Below, in pieces: positions 10,946 through 23,888 of a stretch of 64,000 nucleotides of DNA (its first letter is position 1; each line of letters begins with the position of its first letter). The stretch covers positions 14,827,544 through 14,891,543 of the forward strand of contig NC_091144.1 in assembly GCF_041381155.1 (NCBI RefSeq), read 5' to 3'. The notes beneath the pieces are model-generated. The model did no database searches. It was not told where the DNA came from and was given only the letters and a program-made list of their open reading frames with translations. The translations under genes and the position numbers were made by a program. The stretch comes from Argopecten irradians (Eukaryota > Mollusca > Bivalvia > Pectinida > Pectinidae).

Positions 10946-13900
10946 ATGTCGGCTTTCCCGGAGCAAACCTTTGCCAGCGGCTACAAAATACCGTGTGTGG
11001 GGCTCGGAACCTGGAAGGTTGGTGGTACGATAACAAACTCATCTATGAGACAAATTTTAATTATTTTAACGTATTTGGTTATTCAGCTTCCCTACGAACA
11101 TTTATTGGCAATGATATATAGTTCAGCGGTTTACAACATGTCTCAATCCTTAATTAGCTCATTTACATTACACTGTTTCCTTAAGTCTCAAAGTTGAGAG
11201 AATATATCTCAAAGAGGAAAATTTATCGTTGGACTTTTTATTTTTATATAAATCCCTTATCCTTACTTGAATATTTTGTAATGAATAATCTATCGTCACA
11301 TTTACCAATACATACATTTACTGATAAAGCCTGTGACTTGGTTCAAATATACATTGATAATTTGTCGTGTAATATGTTTTTTTATGAATGCTCTACAAAC
11401 TACACATCGATGATCCTCATGAATTTATCTTTACTTAATTTTGTTCAAATATGTACAGTTTCGACAAAAGTGCATATTAGAAATAAATATAAAAAGAACA
11501 CGTAAATGTGTATGTCTGAAAAGAACATATGTGCCTGTACGTACCCGGATGATCACCAGGTATATCCCAACGGCACCACGGGGAAATTTAGAACATGTTT
11601 AGATTTATTCAATGTTTCACAATGTTCATCCTTATAAAACTTATTGTTCTTTCCAAAAAACACAATACTTCAGTAGAACTAAATACTCATTTCTGACGAC
11701 TTTAAACATGTAAGCAAAAAATACAAAAGAGCGAAGTACATAAGTATCACTAGATAGAGAATATCCCTCAGTTGCATCTCTATCGAGCCCGTGTACCTGC
11801 TTCGCTCTCACATGTGTACAGTGCATTGTATGGTCTCATTTAAAACTGCTTGTTCGCTTAATACTTACAATGTACTTGTTCCCTAGTAATTCACTTTCCA
11901 TGCTTAACTCTCCAATTGTTTTCATAAGACCAATCTCTGATAATAGTTTTTAAAAGATTTAAAGATTTTAAGTAGGATTTCAATTACATGTAATATTTAA
12001 AGGGACTCATTTATGAAAACGACGAAAATAAGATGACAATACATGTACATTAGCGTCGTCTGTCAATATCTATCAGTCGACAAACATACCTTGGGTCAAA
12101 GGTTATGCAAAGCGGTCCTCATATGTGATGTTAACCACGTAGATTATGGCACCAAGAGATGATGACAACGGAATCTCTTGGTATTCCCCAATCTTGCTAC
12201 AATCCTGAATAACTACGACATTTTTGATTAAGAAATATCGCCATAAGGATATCAACCCTATCAGTTGACGAAATGTGGTAATTTTTACGAGTAGTTATAT
12301 TACGAAAACGTAAGGGGACTTTAGGTAAAGGAAATATCCGCACAAATAAAAAAGACGAATTTCTATTTTGATGTCTTTTGAAACGCATGCATTACTTTAA
12401 CACCGTATGTCATGTATTATTATATTCCAGTCAAAGCCTGGGGAGGTTGGAGCAGCAGTGAAATCTGCAATAAGAATCGGATATCGCCATCTTGATTGTG
12501 CACTAGTGTATGGGAATGAAAAGGAGATTGGACAGGCAATCAAGGAATGTATCGATGAAGGACTTGTCAAACGTGAGGACCTTTTTATCACAACAAAGGT
12601 ATGTATTAATGAAGGACTGAACAAAGGTAAGGAACCATTCGTTACAACAAATGTGTGTATAAATGGCGTACTTGTCAAGCCTCGGGGCCTTTTTTATCAC
12701 AACAAAGATAGGCGTTAAGAGCTTCATCAAATTTTAAGTCTAAATTATGTAAGCTCACCTTGTATCTCTCATATCTTATCTGTATGCTGCCTATCTTATG
12801 TTGGCTGTACATTCAATCATTATTTTTCTCGATTGTCGAAGTTTAACATTGTTTTTATCAGCTACCTATCTATAACATAACCGCATTCAGCAACATCTGG
12901 TAATATGTTTTGCTATGTATGGGAAACAAATATAATCCAAACAAATGTTTTGTTTTTATTACTGTCACTATGACGTTTCCGTTCTTTGTTTATTCAATAA
13001 TTGCAATAAAACAGAAAAATGGCAAATCAAAATACATTACGTATGATAATTTTATCAGTATCAATACATCTGCACATATTTTTTTCTATCAATTGATGCA
13101 ATTTTTATTCAGGTGTCACACGTTTTTAAACATGCATATAATTTTCTAATGTCCAGCCTTGCAAATATAAACCAATGTCCTCTCATAAAGGGAGGGGTTA
13201 TGCTGCATTCAACACACATGATATAGATTTGCATGAGATAGATACGAATTGAAATAAAACAAAATCTTGCTAGCGTGTGAGGAATATTTCTATACCATTC
13301 CAGCTATGGAACACCTACCACAGAGCGGCCCGAGTGGCGGAGGGGTGTCAGGAGTCGTTAGATAACCTAGGTCTCGATTATATCGATCTGTACCTCATAC
13401 ACTGGCCATTACCTCTGAGGGTAAGTAATCGTTATCTAGTATTTATTGAGAGTAAGGTGAGGATAAGATAAAGGCCCACTACCTTTCCAAACCACAAATT
13501 AAAATTTTCTTAAAATCAACAACAACATAATAAAATGTATATCAGTGGTCTTAGATGACGTTACAACCTCAAACAAATGCAAAATTCCCTACGTTATCTA
13601 TGCTAATTTCGCTGTATTACCGTCTCGTACAGTAATAGTCAACCAAGTATTAGCTTCCCAAAAAGCTAAGTAGGCTACGCGGAAGCTTTACCTTTTGATT
13701 GGACAGAGTATAGAAATTAAATAATGATATGATGATATTGTTTTACAATTTTAATTGTTCTGTTGAAAGCCATTTTATAATTTGTGGGCTTGGGTTAGTG
13801 CAAGGTTGCCAGGTCTAGTACAGACGAACAGTTTTATAATACTTTTGCTACTAGCGAAACGAAACAAAGAGGGTTGTATGCAGAGATTGCTAAGCTCAGA

Positions 13901-16900
13901 GAAAAGGCAAAGAAAATAATGAACTTAATCTCATATTTTTTTCTGTTTCTCTCTATGTTCCGTTTTTATTCCGCTTTTAGTATGTACTGTCATTCCGCAT
14001 ATTAGTATGTCCCGTGTCCCGTTATTTAGCATCTACGCATTGTGTGATTATTATTGTTAGACGATGGTGATCTAACATTAAATTAAATAAGAAATATAAG
14101 AGTAATGTTTCGAACATGGGATACTACTACAGATATATTTGTTCCATCTGTAAATGGAACCATATTTCATTTAAAATGCCCGGTTAATTTCTAGAAAATC
14201 CTTATTCAGAATACTTTTACCACTAATGCTTATTCTACATTTAAATCTGAACGGACACCGATGCTATGTGACCATGCTTTATCAGGAATATGGCGTCCGA
14301 ATTCGGACAGATTCAAGTCCGTTTCCGTAATTCGTTTTAATATTACTTTAAAAAGAGATGCTTATGAAACTAAATGTATTCACTGCAACAGTATATTTAT
14401 CATGATATTTCATTGGAAATTATTAAAATGTCTGATAACTTGCTAGAAAATCCGCCAGACTATAACAGCCATTCGTTTTCAAGATAGATATACCATGAAT
14501 GCTTGTTCTACACTAAAAGCTCGCTAGATGCAAACCCTGCGTGATCACGATTTATCAGGAAGATGGCGCCCAAAGCCCGGACATATTCAAGTCTGTTTCC
14601 GTCATTCGTTTTAATACTACTTCAACAGGCAGAGCTTGTAACACGCCGAACATCCTCTGATTCAAGCGTTCTTGCTACATGGCTATCCTGCAAGATGGCG
14701 TGATTTGCATACGATTCTAACTGCTACGTCTCATACAGTAATAGTCATCTAACGCGCGGTGATTAGGGCGACGGCGGGAACATAAGACGACCCGCGTTAT
14801 AAAAATTAACATTTAAGTTGTGTTAATTAAATTATTAAGTAGGTGGTGATACGCGTAGTATTTATGGTAATTTAATAAATTTTGTGACTCAACAAAATTA
14901 TCAATCTCGTTTTGCATTCCTTTTTGAAAAATTGAAAACCGTTCGGAGAGGTAGTGGGCATTTAACTGTCATTCTCAAGTATATATTTATTATATTATAT
15001 CATTGTTAATGTTTATCAGTGATGACTTTTCTTATTTATTAGTTTTATTGCGTGACTAAACTGGGTAGAACATCGGCAACTAGGTAGATTAATCAATAGA
15101 ACAACTATCTTTTTTCTTCGAGCCCCGGTCGAGTCGACATATTTTCTCCTCTGCTGTTGCAACTCTACTGATAGGAATGAATAATGATTTACAGATAATC
15201 ATATGACTATGTATTAATCTGTTTGCATATCCTAACAATTATGCGATGTAACATCTGTTGACTATTGATTGAACTCGTGTTAAACGGCGATCGTCACAAA
15301 ATAAAAATACATAACAGATTCAATATACTGATTGTGGAATTTTGAAAAAAAATTGTCGTTAAATGAAACGATTGCGAAATGGGCGATTAGGTGTATATTT
15401 AATTCACCTTGTTTTTGATGGTATATAACGGATATGATGTTTTTCAAACATTCATTCCAAACAATGGCATGGCAGGTAAACAGAGACTTTCAGTTGATGC
15501 GTTTAGCTGCCAAATTGTACAAATACCTCACTAGGTAATTGCGACCTATTTGTTTCAATTTTCGCAAATGAGTTTTACAAAGCCAAACTTTCAAGAAACA
15601 TATTTTCGAAGGAACGCTGATATTTGAGAAATAACAAAATGTAATTGTCTAGCCTCCGACTTTTAGTCACTGGATTTACCATAGGTAATAATGATTGTCA
15701 CACAATATACTGAAGGTAGTTAGTCCCCAGCGAAACAAGTTTTTCACAGAGCAACGGCAGACTAGGCCACAGCGACATATTCTCTCTAGCATGTTTTTTT
15801 AATGCATGCACCAATTAGGATTGGTTAATATACAGAAGAAATAATAATAACAATTCAATAATTCTCTTTTTAAAAATTCGTATTTATTATCCAGGTGGGT
15901 TTGTAGACAGTGTTTTACAGACAATGTAGGACTCTTGCTTTCTTTTAATTTTAGGAAAACGCTGGACTGTTTCCTTTGACTGAAGACGGGCTAACCGATG
16001 TTATAGACATCGACTTCACTGAAACATGGACGGTGAGTAACTAGGGATGATGCTCGTGGATTAAGTAAGAAACTTGTTTTAACTTACTAGTATTGAAAAG
16101 TTTGACTAATTCATGATGAGTAGGAAGAGGTGATTTCATCTATATTAATGGCCTTGATATCAAATTAAAGTTTCATGCATCAAAAATACCATTCCGTGGA
16201 TTCGTATTGCTGATAAATCAGATTATACCTACTGTCGTTGAGGTACACGTAGTATCAATGAGGACTTTTGGAAATATATATTTGGATATCAAGTTACAGT
16301 TGGTTTGGTCTCGTTATCGCTCCATACTTTTGTTGATTATTTATCTAGTTGCATCTATTTTAATTTCACTTCATTTTCTTTGCGATAAAGCCGATCAGTA
16401 TGAATTACCATTTTAAAAAGAAGAAAAAAAAGGAAAATAAATGATATCAGAGTCGAATCACATGAAAGCATGACATTTATTATTAGGTAGTAATTAACAA
16501 AATTATTTCTAATGAGTATCTTTTGTCATTAGTAAGAAATGAATTCCTCAGTTGTATTCCGATTTTGCATAATACAAAGTTATCTCGGTTTGGGTGAGTA
16601 TCTATCGTAACGTTATTACTTTCTGAGCACAAATTACGTCGTTTTATCTGAAATATGACGTTACGTTCACAAATGCATGATGTAACAATACAAAAGTGTA
16701 CCGGAAAGGATAGATAACTCTGTAATACGCAAAAAGAAATACTGTGTATAACATTATATCTCTTTTTTTGTGACAGGCTATGCAGGACCTGGTCGACCAG
16801 GGACTATGTAGGTCTATAGGCGTATCAAACTTCAACTCTAAACAAATACAAAGACTGATAGATCTGGGTCTGAAACATCCCATCTCCTGTAACCAGGTAT

Positions 16901-19900
16901 GTGCGAATAAATGAACTTCGTTCAACTTCAATTCTTATCCTTAATTTGATTCAAACATATTGAGGTTTGTACAGACATAATTAAAAAAATCTTTTTTTTC
17001 ATATTTTGAAGTGAACTATAAGGTTTAAAGTTATATGTGCCGTATTTTTCATAGTCACGAATCAAGAAGGGCTTTTAATATGTTATTCCACTCCAAAAGT
17101 TACCAACATTTTGAGAATTACAATACTTTCAATGTATAGGTTTTAATTTTACAAGTACAAAAGAGAGCTGAAAATGATTTTTGGCAGTACTGCCAAAAAT
17201 CATTATATTAACATCTTCAGTGTAGTGAAAGGAGTTCATACGGTCAGACCATGACGCTTAATTGTTGTCCACAATTTCATTGCACATTTTTGCAGTATAT
17301 TAGTAATTGCAAAGTGATTTCTAAACGTGTATAAGGCATAAAAAAAAAAATTTCACAGTGCATAACCTATATGTTCCAACTAACGTTTATAATGCATTAT
17401 ATATGTTTGTCTGTCCATTTGATTGATTTTCACAGCTTTATTCATTAAAACTTATGGTTTTGAATAGATAATTGAGGAAAAAATAAAATGTCCAAATTTT
17501 CGGCCAGTTACGGCACATATAACTTTAAACATTGGTTACATCATTCGGTGTGAAACTTACATTTGGTTTATTTTACACTAGCATGTCCAGTTGTTCGCGT
17601 TAGGTCACCATGATATATATGCTAAAGTAGAACACCAAATGTATGTTATATACCAATGCATGTCAAACATATGACACCCAATGCTTAGATTTACATTTAA
17701 AGTATAATTTATAATTTAAAAAAGAAAATGGATAAGAAATAAAGCATGAAAACAAAACTTGAACCTCTGTATAGAGAAAAATATCAGTGGATTGAACAGC
17801 CAAAGATTTAGCGGAATATACTGCGTGGCACTGACTTCCGGTCTGTTTTCCGACTAAACAATAGAAGTAGATGAAATAGTCCTATCGATAAACCATATAT
17901 ACAAAGATAAATGCAACACTTCAATCCGTTTCAAATGTTAATTTCATATTAATAAGGCACGAGGGGCACGAAGGGAAAGAAGTGCGAAGCACTTCTAAGG
18001 TAACAGATACACGAAAATATAAGAAATAACACAATCTTCAAAATTCAATCCTACACTCTGATAGCTTGAACAGTTTGCAGCGCCATTTTTTCATACATAT
18101 CGGGAGGTTATGCATTGCTCCGGTACTACTCTCCCCAGTAAATATATATTTAACTAATGCAAATGCATAACAGGGGTATAATGGTTTAATTTGAATTTCC
18201 TGTTGAAATTGTACTTAGTTGATGATTATTGGAAGATAACATACATTGGGCTTAGTAGCAACATTTAGGTACTGTGTAGTGGTAATGTAGATAAATTATT
18301 TTGCATGTTTGTGTACTGTATTTTCAGGTCGAAATATCACCTTACATTTCCAACGAAAAGTTACTTCAATTCTGTAAATCTAAAGATATCACGGTTGTTG
18401 CTTATTCCCCTCTGGGGTCAGCTGATCGGCCATGGTAAACACTTTTTTGTTTGTTTTTGTTTCTTTCTTTTGTATATTAGGTATTGAGTTATTCACAATA
18501 TTAATTCAGCAGTCCACAATAAATGTATGCACAAATCTAGTGACCATTGACAAATATAGCTAATACTGATTCCATATAGCTGTTTTTTCTGCCTGTCAAA
18601 AATTGAGACTAAAGAGAGAGAGATAAACTACAACTTGTTAGATTTTTGTGATTTAGCTACATTATATATATATGTTAATCTGATTATTTTGTTACTCAAA
18701 TATGCGTGTAAAGCGTAAGGGGCCATAACTCAAATTGTAGATTGTCATCGAGCTCAAATAATTCTTGTATATAGATTTAACCATGTATATCAATTGATGA
18801 CATTATACTTAATTATTTTATTAAGGGCTAAACCAGACGACCCCGTGCTACTAGAAGAGCCAGCAATACTGAAAATAGCAGCTCGACATAAGAAATCAGC
18901 GGGACAGGTCTGGGTCAATACGATAACTCATATAAACATCACATTAATTAGGATAATTTTGTCTAATAACATGTCAATGCCTCTCGTTAATAGTTTGCAT
19001 TATCCTCGCCAAATTTACCGGATTTATAAAGATTTGTTTGCTTTATTTAAAGTAGTATAATGCTGAAACATTCAGATTAGTGTGAAAACAGAATGTGTGT
19101 TTTAAACGTTGTTCTAATGACCGTTATAACCATTCCAGGTTATACTGCGATGGGGCGTACAACGAGGATATATTGTCATACCAAAGAGCGTTTCCGAAGC
19201 AAGACAAAAACAAAACTTCGAAGTATGGGTTCCATAAAGCAACAGGAAAGCCCCGAAACAAATAAAGAGTTTATAGTAGTTATCCAAAAATAATAAATGA
19301 ATTGAATTGAGTAGTTGTGCAAATTGATATGGCTTTGCCCTTTTTTTACTTTTATTATGTGAAAGATAACTGTATAATGTTTAATACTTAGAAATAACAT
19401 CCTTATTGATAATGTAAATAAGATAAGATATGATGTACTCTCTCCCCTCTTTTGGCTTCAATACAATGAAATACAAATTATAGTTAGACAATCTACCTAC
19501 CAAAATCCCGTATAGAAATGGCTAATTATAAACTCACATTTCCTGTGGAAGCATTACCTACATATTGTGCTTTTTTTAGATTTTTGATTTTACGTTGGAT
19601 GACGAGGAAATGAACGTGATACACGGAATGAACAGGAACTTCCGCGTTTGTGTCTGGAACAGAGCTGGGTAAGGCACATTACAAGATATTAACAGTAACA
19701 TTCCAGATATAACTGATGGTATTAAACACGTGCCTGTCATTGTTAAATCAGGAATAGCATTCTTATGATACATGCTGTTCTGTGTGTTTACCCTAAACAA
19801 ACTATTTTTGTTCTGATATCCAGACTTAATTGTCCCTTTAAAGAATAAATATAATGATATTCCGGGGGAGCATGTTGGTACTAATTCTTCGGAGAAACTT

Positions 19901-20147
19901 TGACAATGTGACGTCACAATAACTATGTCGATTCGATGTTTTAGTAATGGGAACATCGAGCGAGTCGATATTCTAAATATCGACATTCATTTGATCATGT
20001 ATTATCCAACGAGATCACCGGGGAATCTCAGCATATTCTAAAACCGCCAATTTTAGTTTTAAAAATGAAGACTTAATTATACAATACATTTGTATGTGTT
20101 TCAGAGCCTATCACAGCCCATACTATCCATTCCATGAAGAGTTTTAG
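10946..20147 (+). CDS. Aldo-keto reductase family 1, copy 1 (intact, 10 exons, 319 aa)
   Basis: Predicted cytosolic NAD(P)H-dependent carbonyl/aldehyde reductase. Exons: 10946-11017, 12431-12598, 13304-13420, 15955-16032, 16777-16896, 18328-18434, 18826-18907, 19139-19222, 19580-19668, 20105-20147. Every intron is GT-AG and the joined length is 960 nt, the usual size for AKR1 proteins. It starts [23 protein letters not shown] signatures are all present: [18 protein letters not shown] (from residue 41), GVSNFN, CNQVE, AYSPLGS and VIPKS. By alignment to human aldose reductase the catalytic tetrad is Asp46, Tyr51, Lys80 and His113 (LIHWP), and Tyr211 would stack on the nicotinamide. The C-terminus is [13 protein letters not shown]. 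In the cofactor segment [15 protein letters not shown] the Arg and Asn are kept, but the usual Glu is Gln. The substrate is unknown. Confidence 0.93.
12548..12708 (+). repeat. 54-bp tandem triplication across the exon 2 donor edge of AKR copy 1
   Basis: The last 51 bases of exon 2 plus the first 3 of the intron (from TGTATCGATGAAGGACTTG) are followed by two degenerate copies starting at 12602 and 12656, each 54 bp. Copy-final words are CACAACAAAG|GTATGT, TACAACAAAT|GTGTGT and CACAACAAAG|ATAGG. The unit is a multiple of 3, and the exon 2 frame stays open through all three copies until a stop at 12716. The second copy keeps a GT after ACAACAAAT, a possible alternative donor adding 18 residues. 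Confidence 0.75.
13147..13262. repeat. Retroposon fragment in intron 2 of AKR copy 1
   Basis: GTCCAGCCTTGCAAATATAA followed by ACCAATGTCCTCTCATAAAGG and TTCAACACACATGA is a diverged copy of the segment repeated at 503-1380 and of the 38307-38653 retroposon. Flanking sequence (ATGATATAGATTTGCATGAG) is shared with copy 2 at 24955, where this fragment is absent. Confidence 0.5.
15085..15175 (+). repeat. Decayed tRNA-headed SINE in intron 3 of AKR copy 1
   Basis: CGGCAACTAGGTAGATTAAT, CGAGCCCCGGTCGAGTCG and TTTTCTCCTCT...CAACTCTACTGATAGGAAT line up with the better preserved SINE at 25462-25570 in the same intron of copy 2. The part around the anticodon arm and left side of box B is eroded. The shared location shows the insertion predates the duplication. 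Confidence 0.6.
17023..17530. mobile_element. MITE in intron 5 of AKR copy 1 (508 bp)
   Basis: The ends are inverted repeats: GTTTAAAGTTATATGTGCCG on the left and its complement CGGCACATATAACTTTAAAC on the right. A related element of 510 bp lies at 25630-26139 in intron 3 of copy 2, so the two are separate insertions of one family. Each contains a TTGGCAGTACTGCCAA core palindrome. No transposase frame is present. The target duplication is unclear, so I do not assign a superfamily. Confidence 0.75.
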
Positions 20148-20560
20148 GATATCACGCTTACCAGTGACTCATTTATTCGTTGTCTATACAGTGTGACTAT
20201 GTTGATCTATTTAGATTTGATAATCAGAAAATTATATTGAAAAAAGTGAAATGTTTTCTTTTTCAAATTGTGCTAATGAATCATTTCATTGAATCAATGC
20301 ATCTACATTTCGATAGAGATGCTCATCAGAGGTATTGTATAATGAAAACATTTGAAACCATATTATTCAGAGTAACCAATCAAAAGAAATTGTTTTGTAT
20401 ATTGTGTAATGTATTATTTTTTTCTAATCCATTAAAACTACACCTTATATGAAATTAAGATGTTCTTTCCTGCTTTTATGATTTTGCATATGATGCACCA
20501 CTTTCATTACTGCTTATGACTACCAATAATACATGGTTATGAAGTAGAGGAAATCATAAT
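20148..20560 (+). other. 3' UTR region of AKR copy 1
   Basis: Sequence after the stop codon is conserved in copy 2 (32966-33390): GGATATCACGC, CCAGTGACTCAT, TTGTCTAT, AATCAGAAAATTATATTG, TTTTATGAT, GCATATGATGCACCACTTTC and AATACATGGTTATGAA. Conservation ends near 20560 / 33390, which marks the right border of the duplicated block. I see no clear AATAAA within it. Confidence 0.5.
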
Positions 20561-20639
20561 ATATATTTGTTTATAGATATATTTTCACAACAACGATAAT
20601 CATTAAACATAAAATTATCTTACAATTTCCGGATTCGTC

Positions 20640-20905
20640 ACAGGGGCAAAAAAATAAAATATTTAAATACTTTTTGTGGAAGTCTGGAAGGCCTAGATAC
20701 CTAATATTAGACAGGTAGCATGCTGACATATAAATGACTGCTATGATAATTAACATGACTACCAAGTTGGTAAATACCTATGACCTTGACCTTCATTCAA
20801 AGTAACATATTGCCAAAAAATACTAAAAATATTTTAAAATTACTTCTTGTGAAGATCTAAAAGGCCTAGAGGCCTAATATTTGGCCTGTAGCATGTATCA
20901 AGTTT
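20640..20905. repeat. Two degenerate ~180-bp-spaced repeats
   Basis: Segments near 20655-20725 and 20820-20900 share AAATACTTTTTGTGGAAGTCT / AAATTACTTCTTGTGAAGATC, then AAGGCCTAGA...CCTAATATT and GGTAGCATG / TGTAGCATG. Non-coding; family not recognised. Confidence 0.5.
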
Positions 20906-20972
20906 GTTAACATTATTAACTTTTACCTATATTCTGGGTCAAATTGTGCAATGGCAACATAATAATTTCCTC

Positions 20973-21105
20973 GTTTTACCGCACAGGGACCTGGCACGAT
21001 TTTTTTTAACTAACAGCATAAATATATATATATTGTAATTTTAATATATATATATATGTATACTGTTGGTTAAAATTTTCGTGCCAGGTCCCTGTGTTTT
21101 ACCGC
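20973..21105. mobile_element. 113-bp fully palindromic MITE with perfect 10-bp TSD
   Basis: The element spans 20983-21095. It is flanked by GTTTTACCGC on both sides (20973-20982 and 21096-21105). The left end ACAGGGACCTGGCACGA is matched by TCGTGCCAGGTCCCTGT on the right, and complementarity continues through an AT-rich centre, so the whole element is one hairpin. A 10-bp TSD suggests a Mutator-like or other long-TSD family; this is inference. Confidence 0.8.
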
Positions 21106-21402
21106 GTTGATTATCTCGTTTTAATTAGTTTTTTTTTTACAGTAACTGTTTTAGATACCTGTGTAGTGTGTGTGTTGTGTGTTAGGGTCATTGTTCTCTC
21201 GGGAATCGCTATTGTACATGTTCGAGAATTAGCAAGAATATTTAAAAGGACTGAATGACTGATTCACCATGGTATCAGGCTCTACCGCAAACAACTTTGA
21301 GTTCTCATCAATATTTAAAACATGGCTATGATGTCATCTTTTGTTGTCCCTAGTACTTTATTTAGACTATTGTTCAAGTACTTGTTCTGTCTGTAGATTA
21401 GT

Positions 21403-21493
21403 ACACCTTTCACTGTACATTAGTTTACCTGTAGCTGTAGATTAGTTTCAACTAACCTACAGTTCCAGGTAAACTAATGTACAATGAAAGGTA
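21403..21493. repeat. Hairpin-forming inverted repeat
   Basis: CACCTTTCACTGTACATTAG followed by TTTACCTG is mirrored by CAGGTAAACTAATGTACAAT then GAAAGGT: about 27-bp arms with one mismatch, with a second weaker inverted pair inside. Part of the arm (TTACCTGTAGCTGTAGATTA) recurs at 22440. Probably a foldback element. Confidence 0.65.
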
Positions 21494-22512
21494 GAGAGTG
21501 ACATTACATGCAGCATTGCAAAATTGGACAGATAAATAACAAATAAATGTAATCAAATTCAACATAAATGTAATAGAAAACTTCAATAATATATATTTTC
21601 TGTTTTATATTTTGATTCGTAGACATCGGCATAAATCCAATCACATCAACCACAACGCATAAAATTACTCCTTGTGTTGAAAATCAAGACTCTTTAGTAT
21701 TTCGACAGCACAGGCATTCCTACAATGATGTTTTAATTTTAGATAGATATGTGTACTTTCTTTCTTTGAAAATTGAATGAATGCTTTCGGTATATTTCCC
21801 AATAATTCCACTGTTAGTTCCTTCATTTCTTGAATACATACACGTAACACATAAATCCACGTTTCCCAAATTGAATAATTTCGATATAATTCCTCATCCA
21901 AGAATCCCACAAAGCCTACTGAACAAATTTGAAATTTTAAACTTTTTTTTCATCACTTTGCCGTTTTCACTGAATTTCAATGTAGTTTCCTTTAGAATCC
22001 ACTAAATCTTGATATTATGTTTTAGGACCAATCATATTCTTCATTTCATAACGTAGAGCTGTATATTCAAAATTAATACGTTTCCATGGTAATCCTCCAT
22101 ATCTTGTGAATTTCCGACAAGTTATATCCAAATGAATTGCCTGCCTCTGACATAAAGACCAGTTAAATTAACATGTCACAAAATAAACTCTCTTATTGGA
22201 AATTTGATAATCATTTTAGATAGTTTGACTTCGTAAAGATCTGATCTGCAATGTCTGCCATGTTGCCTCTTGTACTGCTCCACTCAGAATGAAGAGAACT
22301 AAAACTCACAAAAAATTATCTGGTTATAGCATTGGTATGGAATTTCATGAAAGATTCATGCAATGCATGCACGACAGAGTAGACATATTACAACAGTTAA
22401 AGTGCTAGCATGTTCATTGTCAAAGATGGTTGAAGGCCTTACCTGTAGCTGTAGATTAGTTACACAATGGCCATAGTTAGCATTGTACATCAGAGTGCCA
22501 TGTTTTAAGTAA

Positions 22513-22619
22513 GAGAAACACCTCAAACTGTAGATTTGTCAAGATAATGAACAATGCTCGGCCCTTCGGGCCTCGCATTGTCCATTATCTTGACTAAATT
22601 ACAGTTTGAGGTGTTTCTC
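22513..22619. repeat. 107-bp foldback element
   Basis: GAGAAACACCTCAAACTGTA on the left is mirrored by TACAGTTTGAGGTGTTTCTC on the right. The inner arms AAGATAATGAACAATGC and GCATTGTCCATTATCTT surround a GGCCCTTCGGGCC core. Arms are about 45 bp. No target duplication was certain. Confidence 0.75.
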
Positions 22620-23693
22620 CTATGCGTATTATGCAAAATGTAATCGAAATGTTTCAAACAATATGTTTGAAATCAAGCAAATTAAATGCACACATAATTT
22701 CTCTCCATGAAGTCTGAGGAACTACTTCTTAACAGTGCCACAATCTTTTCAAATGCCATCACTTAGAAGCTAAGTGATTTTTCAGATTCCTTAATAACTT
22801 GAATGAAATAATTGTTAAGATAATACTTATCAGAAAGGCAATATTTGTCCTTGAACACTTTTTACAATGACCCCTTTCAGGAACACTTTTGACCATGGCC
22901 CCTTTCAGTCGATTTTGTTTTCAACTTTATTTTTTATTTAAAAAAAGCAAACAGTCGTTTTATTTGTTTTTGTGTCTTTGTGTAGATATTTATGTAAAAT
23001 TTAGCATAAAATGGTCGGCCGCTTAATTTACGAATTTACAATTAAATCGAAATCATAACCATAATTAGAAAATGAATGTCACACAACTAGATTTTTGCAA
23101 CATATGATGTCCACGGAGAACACTTATTGTTCCGAAACATCTGGTTCCGATTACCTGCTATAAGTTTCACTGATTCATGTTTAAACATGTTTTAGAGCAT
23201 ATACATTGTAACAGATTTGATGATGGTTAATGATTCCCAGTTAAATTCAAAATCCAGAATGTTTACCACTCTCAATTATTCAGGAAATATATCTGATGTT
23301 ATGATTAAACGCAGTAAACTTCAGAATCATTACTGTTCTGGCAATTCAAAGCTTTTAAATTTAACTACGACAGTCTGTTGGAAATAGTATACCTTAATTA
23401 TGTAGTCAGTATTTAAATTGACCCAACAGTGCTTTTATCTGAGGGAACTGTTTTGATTGACCTACAATGTAGGTCACAGCGTCTGTTTGGGAGAAATAAA
23501 GTAAGTGGTATGGGGAAGGCGCACCCTATCGATGATTACACCTATCCCATCAAAGACTACAAAATTATTATTAATCAAATAAAGCTGATTATCCAAGTTT
23601 GTATGCATGCCTGACATTACATACCTGAACTGTTCATCAATGCCCATACTATTACACATATGATAATTCATTGATAGATCGTATGACATCATC
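22620..23693. other. Intergenic AT-rich sequence, nothing recognised
   Basis: No exon, RNA gene or clear repeat identified. It ends where similarity to the upstream region of copy 1 begins. Confidence 0.4.
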
Positions 23694-23888
23694 GTTAAGT
23701 TTCAAATTGATGGTATTGTAAGATTTCTATCGTGTTCGTATATCATCTCGATCAGAATCACTATCGATCTGTTACCCCGCTAAGACTCGTTTGTGTCGTG
23801 TAGTACGTACAGTAATCCATACAAGCACTTAGCGGGACGACATCTTGTCCATCTATCTAAATACTACTATACCTACTGCCAAGTCACC
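23694..23888 (+). promoter_or_regulatory. Duplicated 5' region of AKR copy 2
   Basis: Colinear with 10750-10945 (see words listed there) and ending at the same start context. It marks the left border of the duplicated block at about 23694, since sequence to the left is unrelated to the 160-bp array that precedes copy 1. Confidence 0.5.

Noticed and set aside
10904-11197. 97-codon frame continuing past exon 1 of AKR copy 1
   Set aside because: Read-through into intron 1; the donor after GLGTWK and the matching exon 2 explain the gene.
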